This document shows positions 10,504 through 21,000 of a DNA stretch of 64,000 nucleotides, in pieces (the stretch's first letter is position 1; each line of letters begins with the position of its first letter). Made by a program: the position numbers and the translations under genes. Origin of the DNA: Variovorax paradoxus (lineage in GTDB: Bacteria > Pseudomonadota > Gammaproteobacteria > Burkholderiales > Burkholderiaceae_C). The notes beneath the pieces were generated by a model. That model had not been told where the DNA came from. It did not search any database and was given only the letters and a program-made list of their open reading frames with translations. The DNA is taken from the NCBI RefSeq assembly GCF_009498455.1, contig NZ_CP045644.1, positions 124,001-188,000 of the forward strand, read 5' to 3'.

Positions 10504-11315
10504 ACCCGAACAAGGCCCTCTGGGAAAAAGGCGACTTCACCCGCATCGCCGAGAGCATGCGCGAGAGCGGTGAAGACGTCGTGCGCCACGCGCACATCAC
10601 GCCCGGCATGAAGGTGCTGGACCTCGGCTGCGGCGATGGCAACACCGCCCTGCCGGCCGCCAAGCTCGGCGCGCAGGTGCTGGGCATCGACATCGCCGCC
10701 AACCTGGTCGCCGCGGGCAACCGGCGGGCGGCACAGGCCGGGCTGTCGGCCAGCTGCCGGTTCGAGGAAGGCGACGCCTGCGAGCTGCAGCTCGAGAACG
10801 CGTCCTTCGATCTGGTCATCAGCATGTTCGGCGCCATGTTCGCGCCCAAGCCCTTCGACGTGGCACGGGAGATGGTGCGCGTCACGCGGCCGGGCGGGCG
10901 CATCCTCATGGGCAACTGGATCCCCAACGACCCCACGCTGGTGGCGCAGATTTTGAAGATCAGCTCGTCGTATGCGCCCCCGCCCCCTGAGGGTTTCGTG
11001 AGCCCGATGGGCTGGGGTTCGACCCCGAACATCGTCGAGCGCTTCGGTGCGGCGGGGGTTGCCGCCGAGGCCATCCGTTGCGAACGCGACAGCTACATCT
11101 TCGACTTCAAAGGCACAGCGGAGGAATTCGTCGACACGTTCCGGCAGTTCTATGGCCCGACCATGAACGCGTTCGACGCAGCCGCCAAGGCCGGGCGCAC
11201 CGACGAACTGCGCACGGAACTGGTCACGCTGTTCCAGAGCCAGAACCAGAGCCAGTACCCCAACACCTGCCTGATCGCCGCGACCTTCCTGCGGGTGACG
11301 GTGGAGGTGAGCTGA
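10500..11315 (+). CDS. Class I SAM-dependent methyltransferase
   Basis: 271 residues; ATG at 10500 overlaps the cupin stop codon. Class I methyltransferase fold: motif I VLDLGCGDGNTALP (about 35-48), acidic motif II GIDIAAN, motif III EGDACELQ, and ISMFGAMFAPKPFDVAREMVRVTRPGG typical of the ubiE/small-molecule methyltransferase group. The C-terminal third (SYIFDFKGTAEEFVDTFRQFYGPTM) resembles the cap of UbiE-like enzymes acting on small acceptors. Substrate unknown; the coupling to a cupin and to a SARP regulator suggests a dedicated small-molecule response. Confidence 0.85.
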   Translation: MNPNKALWEKGDFTRIAESMRESGEDVVRHAHITPGMKVLDLGCGDGNTALPAAKLGAQVLGIDIAANLVAAGNRRAAQAGLSASCRFEEGDACELQLENASFDLVISMFGAMFAPKPFDVAREMVRVTRPGGRILMGNWIPNDPTLVAQILKISSSYAPPPPEGFVSPMGWGSTPNIVERFGAAGVAAEAIRCERDSYIFDFKGTAEEFVDTFRQFYGPTMNAFDAAAKAGRTDELRTELVTLFQSQNQSQYPNTCLIAATFLRVTVEVS

Positions 11316-11355
11316 TCGGCGTCGGCACAGCTGACGCGCCGTCCCCGAAGGCCCG

Positions 11356-11904
11356 TCAGCGCAGCGACTGCGCGCAGTGCGCCAACGCCTGGCGCAAGGT
11401 GGTGTCCACACGCCGCAGCGAGAGCCCGTGACGGGCGGCCACCTCGTCACGCGTCAGCTCATGAATGCGCAAGCCCATGAAGATCGCCTGGTGACGATGC
11501 GGCAAGCCGCGCATGGCGCGCTCCACCGCCAGCAAGCCGGAGCGGGCCTCGGCAATGGGCTCGGGACCGGGCGAGGGGTCCGCGAAGCTTTCCAGTTCAA
11601 CGGCCGCATCGCCGCTGTACTGCCCGGGCCGGTCGGCGCGCAGGCGGTCCACCGCCACGTTGCAGGCCACCCGAAACACATAGGCCTCGGGGCTGTCCAC
11701 CGCATCGGGAACAGCGCCGTCGCCCAGCCGCAGCCAGGCGTCGTGCAGGCAGTCGCTGGCCTGGTCGGCGCAGCCCAGGCGGCGCAGCAGCCGCCGGTGC
11801 AGGCGCTGGTAGTTGGCCACCAGGCAGTCGCGCAGCAGCGCGACGCCATGGCCGGCATCGCCTTCTTCGGAAGACGCCAGGCAAAGTTGAATGCTCATGT
11901 CCAT
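11356..11904 (-). CDS. ECF sigma-70 factor, FecI-like (second copy)
   Basis: 182 residues. Region 2 is present as LLRDCLVANYQRLHRRLLRRLG...ASDCLHDAWLRL...SPEAYVFRVACNVAVDRLR and region 4 as AMRGLPHRHQAIFMGLRIHELTRDEVAARHGLSLRRVDTTLRQAL. This places it with FecI-type sigma factors of cell-surface signalling. It sits 132 bases downstream of the giant haemagglutinin on the same strand and looks paralogous to the sigma factor at 24767-25288. There is no adjacent FecR of its own, so it may use the FecR at 23636-24688 or be controlled otherwise. Either of the two N-terminal methionines (1 or 3) could start it. Confidence 0.85.
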   Translation of the reverse strand: MDMSIQLCLASSEEGDAGHGVALLRDCLVANYQRLHRRLLRRLGCADQASDCLHDAWLRLGDGAVPDAVDSPEAYVFRVACNVAVDRLRADRPGQYSGDAAVELESFADPSPGPEPIAEARSGLLAVERAMRGLPHRHQAIFMGLRIHELTRDEVAARHGLSLRRVDTTLRQALAHCAQSLR

Positions 11905-12036
11905 GACGGATGTGCCTTCGTGACTGCATCTGCAAAAAATGGCCGGACCTGCGCAATGGCCGACGCACGCCCCACCCTCCCCCCACGTGCAAACACGCGA
12001 GGAGAAGCCGCACCTTGTGGTGCCCCGGTGGCGGGT

Positions 12037-15000
12037 CTAGTCGGGCTGCTGCAAGCGGCGGCGCTCGGCTTCGGTCAGCCGCGCCAGCTGTTCCGGCTTG
12101 AGGCTTTGCCCGTGACCGATGACCTGCACGCGGTGGTTCGGGTCGTGGCTGGCCACGCCCGGCGGCCGCGCATCCGGTGCACCGGAAGGCGACAGCGCGC
12201 CGCCGCGCTCGGCCGCATCGTTGCCGAAGCCGAGCACCCGCACGGTGAAGACCGAGGGCAGCGCCTGGCGGCTTGAGGCGCGGTCGCGCTGCACCGCGTC
12301 CTGCGCGGCCATCGCCGCCTGCGAGGCTGCAGCGCTGGCATTGGTGAGCGCGCCCACGTTCACCGCCGCCACCACCGGAATGCCCTTCGACTCGCCCTTG
12401 ACCTGGATGTTGTCGGCGTTGAGCACCTGCAACGCCGCGATGTTCAGGTTGCCTGCCACGCGCACGCCCGCATCGCCGGCGTTGACCACGCCCCCCGGCG
12501 CCACTAGGTCGACGTCGCCATCGCCCACGGTGCCGATGCCGCTGCCGCTCATGTCGGACTTCTCGCGCACGATGGTGTTGCCGTCCAGGTCGGTCACCAC
12601 TTCGGGCGCCGAGGGCACACGCACGGTCTTGGAGCCGCGGCCGGCGTCGATGTCGCCCTTGCTCGACCAGATGATCTGGTCGCTGCCGCGCGAGGTGGCT
12701 TCGGGCACGAACGACAGGATGCGCGAGCGGTTCACGGTCACGTCGTTTCTGGCGAACACGTTGATATGGCCCGAGCCCAGCGTCACCAGCCCGTGGCCGT
12801 CGGGCACCTTGGTGCCCAGCGCCGCCACCTGCAGGCCGCCGCCCGGCGTCAGCACGTTGATGTCGCCGCCGGCCATGGTGCGCAGCATCATCAGGTTGGC
12901 CGCGACGTTGCCCTTCCACTGGTCGCCCGGGAACAGGGTTTCGATGGCGGTGTAGCCGCGGTTGTAGCCGCCGTTGCGCGGCAGGTCGTCCACGCCGGGT
13001 TCGTTCTGGTCGCGGCCGGCATCGCGCAGTTCCAGCATGTAGATCTGGCGCAGGAACTGCTGCTGCGCGAGCTGCGGCAGTGCCTGGAAGCGCTGCCACG
13101 CGGCCAGGGGCGCCAGCGCTTCGCCGGTCATGTCCTTCATGTACGACACCAGGCCGCGGCGTGTCACCTTTTCTTGGCCGGCCCGCATCTCGGTGCCGTC
13201 GACCAGGTACAGCGGCAGCGTGCTGCCGTCAGCGCCGCGCGTCTTCAGGTGGTCGGGCATGGCCGCGACCTTCGACGGGTCGAGGTAGGCGCCGGCGAAG
13301 GCCTCGTAGGCCGGCGCGTGGTTCATGCCGGCCATCACCGTGATGGTGGCCCCCTGCTCGGACAGCCCGTGGACCTGGGTCTTCGGGATCGGGCGGTTGT
13401 CGGCGGCGTCGTACTGCTGGTTGCCCAGCGTCATGACGCGCAAGTCGTTGGCATAGACATCGCGTCCCGCCGCCAGCACCAGCGAGCCGGCGCCCTGCAG
13501 CTTGATGCTGCCGGAGCCGTAGTGGGCCGGGCTCAATCCGCGGCGCACCAGCGCCGCCGCGATGATGTCATTGCCTGCTTCCAGCAGCGTCGTGTCGTCG
13601 GAGTGCACGTTGCGCGCATTCATCTGGATGCCGCGGATGTCGGTGCCGGCGCGCAGCCAGGTCTGCTCGTTGGCAACGATGTTGGCGCCCAGGATCGAAC
13701 CTTGCGCGGCATGGACGCGGCTCGGCGCACGATCGTCGATCAACGTCGGCACGTCGGGATTGCCCACGTCGGTGAAGTACGGGGCCCCGAGGTACGTCCC
13801 CGGCGACAGCGGGTTGCGCAGCACTGTGTCCATGTTGACGATCTGGTGGGCGTAGCCGCCCGCACCCGCTGGCAGGAAGGGCGATGGCACCATCGGCAAC
13901 GTGGCGTACGACATGACGATTTCCGCGTCGTTCTCATGGCCCGCCCAGGTCTTCAGCAATGCGGCGTCCTGGCTGTTGAAGCGCACGTCGCGCTGCGCCA
14001 TCAACTGCACGTCGTTGGTCGCGGCGGGCATGACGTACATCGCCCCCTGGACCTGCAGGCTGCCGTTCATGGCCGTCGCATGCAGGCGTGCCGGGTAGCG
14101 GTTGCCACCGTAGCCGACGAGGCCGTTTTCGGCCGTCGTCTGAGGGCGCAACACCACGTCGCGGAAGATGAAGTCGGCCTGGTTGACCAGCGTGATGTCG
14201 CCACCGGTCGAGACCAGGCTCAGGCCGCTGCGCTGCGAATAGCCCGTCATGTAGGCGCCATGGTCGAGCAGCCGTCCGTCGGGCGTCATGCCGTTGCCAT
14301 AGCGCACGAGCAACGGATCGACCACCGCTTGCAGGCGCAGGTCGCCGGCGGTGCGCAGGCTCAGCGTGGCGTCGCCCAGCGCCAGCACCGGCGCCACGGC
14401 GAAGGCCTTCGAGACGCCCACGTTCTGCGCGTCCGTCTTCGTCACGGTCACCGTGTGGCCCGTGGTGGTTTCGCCGGCCCGGATCTCGCCCGTGCCGCGC
14501 CCGATGTAGTACTGGCCGCCGCGGATCGCGCCGCCGGCCTCGACCGTCATCGCGCCGCCGTTGCGCACCTCCATGTTCATGGCCTCGCCGACGCTGCGCC
14601 CGCCGCGCATGCGCATGTTGCTGGTCAGCGCCACCACCAGGTTGCCGAGGTCGCCGCCGGCGCTCACGTTCACGTTGCCGCCGCCGAAGGCGGCCACGCC
14701 CTGCCTGAACTCGCCGTGGTTGACCCACCAGCTCGCCTGCTCGATCGGGCGGATGTTCGGTGCGCAAACGCCGTTGTTGCAGTTGGTCGCGCCGTCGTGG
14801 TACGGGCCGAACACGCGGTCGGCGTTGACGTTGCCCTGCCGGTTGAGCCACTCGGTGAAGCGCTGTCCCGAGGGCTGGGCCTCGATGCCGCCCTGCGCCA
14901 CGATGTCCAGGTTGCCGCCCGCCACGCCGTAGGCGGCATTGGCGGGCGCGCTGCTGAAGTCGCTCCAGGTGGTGGTGTCCTTGCGGCCCGCGGTGTAGAT

Positions 15001-18000
15001 CACCGAATCCTTGTGCGCCAGCTTCAGGTCGCGCCCCGCGCGCACTTCGAGGTCGCCGGTGCCGGTGCGCACCAGCTTGCCCGCGCCGCTGTCGACGGCC
15101 GCATCGGGGTCGGTGTCGGCGCTGCCGATGCGGACCGTGCCGCTGCCCGCCGCCTGCCCGGCCAGCGGCTTGAGCGCCAGTGCATGGGCCGAGCCCATGT
15201 CGCCGCCGGCAACCAACCGCAGGTTCCATGACGCGGCCTCCTGCAGCGTGCCGGTGCGGTCGGCCGCATTGAAGCCATCGCTCAGGTGGCCGTCGATCAG
15301 CAGGTTGCCGGCCGCGCGCAGCGTGAGGCTGCCTTCGCGGGCGTTGGCGAAATCGGTGAACAGGTTCCAGTCGCTGCCCATCGCCAGGTCGCCGGTGCTG
15401 CTGATCTCAATGCCGGGCATCACGCGCAGGCCCGAGCCCAGGCCCAGCCGGCCGGCGATGGCGCCGCCGCGGTTGGCGAAAGTGCTCGCATCGGCGATCG
15501 CCGTGCTTTTGATGGCATCGACCGAGGTCTGGTTTTCGTACACGGCCACGCCTTCGAGCACGGCCGAGCGCGCACCGACGATGCCGGTCTTCACGGCCAC
15601 TGCGGCCAGGTCGTCGTGGGTCGCGTTCTGGCGCGCGCGCAGGCGCACCTTGCCGCCGTCAGCACCGGCCACATCGATGGTGCCGCCGCGCAGGTCGAGC
15701 GAACCGCCCGTCGCCTCGAGCGTGACACGGCCGCTGCCCAGCGTGCCGGTGGCACCGGCCAGCAGCTGTGCGCCGTCCTGCATCGACACGCCGTTGCCGC
15801 CGGTGACGCGGATCGCTCCGCCGTAGGCCGCGCGTGCGTCGATGCGGCCCGTGATGTTCACCCTGCCGTGGTCCGCAGTGAGACCGAAGTCTTCCACCGT
15901 GGTGGCACCGTCGAGCGTCACGTCGCCCTGGCGGATGCGGAACTGGCGCGAGCGGTAGAAGCCCGCGTCGTTCAACCGCTGGTTGAAACCCGCGAAGTCG
16001 CCGAGCGTGGCGATGTCCAGCGAGAAGGCCCCGGCCTTGCCGCCGTTGCCCGCCTGCGCCGCGACACGGCCGTCGAGCACCACGGTGCCGCCGTTCGATG
16101 CCGCCAGCGCCAGCGTGCCGGCGTTGCCTCCGTCCGCGTGCGCGGCAAGGTGGAGCGCGCTGCCCGCGTCCAGCCGCACATCGCCGCCCACGGCCGACAG
16201 GTTGATGCGGCCCGCATCGGCATACGCGGTCACGTCGAAGAAATTCTTGGCGAAACCGCCCACGTCGATCTGCGCGCCGTTGGCCAGCACCACGCTGCCG
16301 GCCGAGGCCGTCATGTCCACGGCGCCGCCCAGTGCCACGGCGCGGCTGCCGAACAGCACGCTGCCGCCGCCCAGGCTCAGGCGCGTGCCCAGGCTGTCCT
16401 GCAGGCCCTGGTCCGCCGCGCCGTCGCCTTGAGCGCGCAGCACCTGCAGCGCGCCGCGCGTGACGATCGATTGCGCCGCGCCACCGCGGCCGGTCAGCAA
16501 CGGCGTGGTCAGCGTCAGCGCCGAGTCGCCGGCGTCAATGCCGCCGTTGCCCTCGCCGAGGGTGCGGTTGCGCCCGTGCAGCGAGATCGCACCGAAGCCC
16601 GACAGGGTCTTCTGCCCCATCCCCAGCACCAGCGTGCCGGCATCCAGCGTCAGGCCGCCCGTGCCCATGCCCATTCCGGTACCGCCCGCAGCGGTGGCCG
16701 TGCCGCCGCTGTTCATCAAGGCGATGGTGTCGCCGCGCAGCACGACGTCGCCGCCCGCGCCGGCGAGCCGCGCGCCGTCGAGCGTCAGCGAGGCCAGGCC
16801 CGCGGCGCCGAGGTCGAGCGACTTGTAGAAGTCGAAGCTCGAATAGCTGCGCAGCGTGAGGCGCTGCGAGTTCGCCAGCTGCGCCAGCGCGCCTTCGTCG
16901 AGCACCATGCCTTCGCTGCCGCCGCCGAAGCCGATGCGGCCCGAGGCCACTGACAGGTCGGTGCCGGCAATGCGCGCCGAGCTGGCCAGTTCGGTGTTGC
17001 GCGTGGCGTCCAGCAGCAGCGCTGCGCCGCCGTTCACTTCGGCGCCGGCGCCGATGCGGACCAGGCCGCCGGTGGTGGTGTCGACGTTCTGGCGCAGCAC
17101 CTTCGCCACGTTGCCGTTGGCCACGCGCACCAGCGCGCCCCAGTCGCGTGCCGGTGTCGTCAGCACGTCGTCGTCGGTGGCGGGGGTGCCTTTGGTGTCG
17201 TACACCTCGCGCTGCTGTGGCGCCATGATCAGGTCGCCCACGGTGCTGGCGCCGGTGCCGCGCGCGCTCACCACGCTGCCCGCGTCGACGGCCACCTGCC
17301 CGCTCGCGGCCAGGATGATCTCGGGGCCGTACAGCGCCGAGCCCGCGTCGTTGCGCACCACGATGTCGCTGGCCGTCACATTCAGCCCCACGCCCAGCGG
17401 ATCGCCCTTGCGCGTGCCGCCGACCAGCAGGCTGCCGGCGCCGAAGTTCGACAACGCGGCAGAGTCGATCACCAGGTAGCCGTCACCGCGCAGCGTCCCG
17501 GCGTCCTGCCCGGCGCCGACGATGGCGATCTTCTTGCCCGCGATGTCGAGCAGCCCGCCGCGCCCGCCCGTGTCGGGCTGCGAGCGCAGCGTGCCGTCCA
17601 GCAGCAGGCGCTCGGTGGCGTCGAACACCACCGCGCCGCCGTCGCGCGCCAGCCGCGGCGTGACCACACGCTGGCCCGTCAGGCGGTACTGCGTGAGCTT
17701 GAAAGCTTCCGACGCGAAGAAGTCGTTGGAAAAGGCCTCGTTGTATTCGCTGTAGCGGCGCAGCGTGTCGCCCGACATCACGCGCCACGCGGAGGCGGTG
17801 GCCTGCTGCGTGCCGCCATAGGCGTTGCCGGTCTTGCCCTGCATGACGATGCCGCCGTCGGGTGCCTTGAAGCCGGTCTTTGCCGGGCCGGCCCACGCGG
17901 TGCCGGTGGACTGCACCGCCATCGCGCCGGGCAGCAGCGCATAGCGCGCGGGCAGCAGGTCGTACCAGCCGGCGGCTAGGCCCGGGCCGCCGGACAGCCA

Positions 18001-21000
18001 GATGCGCTGGCCGGCCTCGATGGCGCTGGCCGGCGCCGTGCCGGTGCGCCCCGGCAGGATGGCGTAGGTGCCGGGCATCGACAGCACGTCGTGCGAGCCG
18101 CCGGGGCCGGGTACGAATTCCCATGCGTACATGTCGCCGCCGCCCGAGATGTCGACCACCGCGCCCTTGGCCAGCGCCACGTCGGGCGCCTTCATGGTGA
18201 TGCGCTTTTCGGGCGGCGCGACCAGCGCGCTGTCGGAAGGACTGCCGTCGTCGCGCCGGCGCGACGGATCGAGCCAGTGCTCGTTGTTGGACAGCGTGCC
18301 GTAGGGCACGGTCAGGCCGCTGCCGCTCACCGAGGTGATGCTGTCGCTGCCCAGCGCCAGGCTCTTGCCGGCGTTGAGTTCGATCTGTCCGAGCGGCGCG
18401 CGCAGCACGCCGTTCTGTGCGATCACCGGAGCCTCCAGGCGCAGCGTGCCGCCGGCCGACAGTGCGGGCGGGCCCGCATCGCCCAGCCGCTCGATGGCGA
18501 TCGACTCACCGGCGCGCACCACCGCCGTCATCGCGGTGGACGGGTAGACCTGGCCGGCCTTCATGACCAGCTGGCCGTCGACATCGAAGTTGACCTGCAG
18601 CGATGTGGCGGGCGTGAACGTCGCGGGCAGCGCGCCGCCGAGCCGGATGTCGTCGGCCTGCAGCACGGTGCGGCCGAAGCCGGCGATGCGCATGCCGGCC
18701 GTGCCTTCGGGCGCGGCCCTGCCGATGTCGATCAGCGCGGCGGACAAGGTGAGTTGCCCGCCGAGCGCCGCGGGGTCGGTCCACCCGGTCGATGCAAAAG
18801 GCGACAGCGCATCGAGCGAAATGTGCGCCGCCGACAGCTGTGCGCTGCCGAGTCCGCCGCCGTTGCCCAGCCTGGGCGTGGCAAGCGACAGGCTGCGGCC
18901 GGCCTTCACGTGCACGCCGTCGGCCAGCGAGATGCCTTTGGACGCATTCAGCGACACGGCATCGAAGCCGCCTTGCGAAATGGACCCGGCCAGGACGCGC
19001 GAGGTCGATTGCGTCTTCACGTCGGGCACCAGCACATGCGTGGTCAGCGCCGCGCTCGTATAGAAATGGCGCGCCAGCAGGTCGAGCACGATCGGGCTGA
19101 TGGTGAGGTTGGCCTCCCAGGGCCGGACCACGCCCGAGACCTCGGGTGCATCGAGGTCGTTGACGATCTCCATGCCGCCGCCCACCACGCCCGGCAGGCT
19201 GGAGATGGCCGAGCGCATCTGCGTCGTGAACTTCAGGGGCGTTTTGCTGTACTCGTCGAACAGGTCGAGGTCGGGCACCTGGCTGAAGAGCTTGCTCATG
19301 ACCCTGTTGGTGACCGGGTCGCGCCAGTACAGCGTGGTGGGCACCGTCACGCCGCCCGGCTTGGCGGGCGGACCTTCGCTCGAATCGACGATGGTGAGCG
19401 AGCCGCCCGATGCGCCCGCGCCGCCGCTGCGGCCCTGCAGGTCGGCGGCCACGCGCATCGTGCCGCGGCTGCCGCCCTTGAGCAAAATCGCGCCGCCGTC
19501 GCTGGACAGCGCCACGTTTTCCCAGCCCACCGGACCCAGCCGCGGACCCGCGACGGGGATCTGGATTTCGCCGGAAGCGCCGGACACATCGATGCGCGCG
19601 CCGGGCTGCAGTTGGAGCGCATCGCCGCCCAGCAAAGAAACCTCTCCGCCGGCCAGCACCTGGCCTTTCAGCGTGCCGCGCGAATCGGCATGATTCACCG
19701 GCACGCCGCGCGCCAGCAATTGCGCGCCCGCTTCGAGCGTGAGGTCGGCCGCGCCCAGTTCGATGCGCCCGGCCGGCGCCTCCAGCGTGCCCTTGATGCT
19801 CATCTTGCTGGCGGGGCCTCCCGCGGACATGACCAGCCTGCCTCCGGTGTCGGCACGCACGACCGCACCGGCGCCCACTTCGATGGGGCCTTCGACCGTG
19901 CCGAGTTCGAGCGACGCGGGCTTGCGCGCCAGCCGCTCTTCCGGCCGCAGCACTCCGACCGGCGCGACCTGTGCCAGCGTGGTACCGCTGGCGACGTCGC
20001 GGTAGGGGAACGTCGCCAGGTCGATGCTCGCCGCGGGGCGCATCACGCTGGCACCTTCGGCGATGGCGATGCCCGACTTGTCGCCCACGTTCACAGCCAC
20101 CGCGCCGAAGCCGCGCTCGCTGTAAAGCGCCTCGGGCAGCACCACGGTCTTTGCATCGGGTGCCATGCCGCCGATCTGCACCGGCGACAAGGTGCCGAGT
20201 TCGAAGCGCGCGGCCGAACCGGCCGCGTAGCCGCGGATGTCGAGCGCCGCCATGTCGGCCTGCGGCGTCACGCCGCCCAGCGCGACGGTGCCGCCGTTGC
20301 CTACGCGCAGCTTCGGCAGGCCCTGCTTGCCGGCATCGACCCGTCCGCCGCCGGACACGTCGAGCACGACGCCGGGATCGATCGCGAGCTTGGCCGCGCT
20401 CAGCGCCAGCCTGCCGCCGTCCAAGGCCCACTGCGCGGGCGCCGAGCCATCGCGCCAGGCATTGATCCACTGGCCCCGCACATCGAGCGCGCTGGCCGCG
20501 CCGAATGCGAGCGCCCCGTTGACCGAGTCCAGCGCGATCTGGCCACCGGGTGCGCGGATGGTGCCGTCGACCTGGAGGTTGACGGTGGCGGCCTCGCCAC
20601 CGCTCGCCTGGAAGGTGCTGCCCGGCGCCAGGTTCAGCACCGCGCCGGATTCGAGGATGAAGTCGCCCGAGACGTTGAACAGCAGGCGCCCCATGCCCGA
20701 GCGGTTGAGCACTTCGTCGGACAGGTAAGTCAGCTTGCCGGGCTCCTTGATGCCCGAATCGGGCACCGGCGGCACGCGGAAATCGTCGCCCAGCGCCGAC
20801 TGCGCATCGAAGCCCGCGACCAGGCGGCGCGGGTCGCGGCTCACGACCAGCTGGCCGACCCACCAGGGCCGGTCGTCCTTGGTGCCGTTGCCCAGTTGCA
20901 GTTCGCCGCCCAGGTTCTTCGTGGGCTGCATCTGCTGGCGTTCGCCGACCAGGCTGCCGCCCCAGTAGTCGCCCTCGAGCACCATCGCGTCGCCCGCGAA

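Noticed and set aside
12766..15231. An 821-codon plus-strand open frame
   Set aside because: Same reason: antisense shadow of the haemagglutinin repeats.
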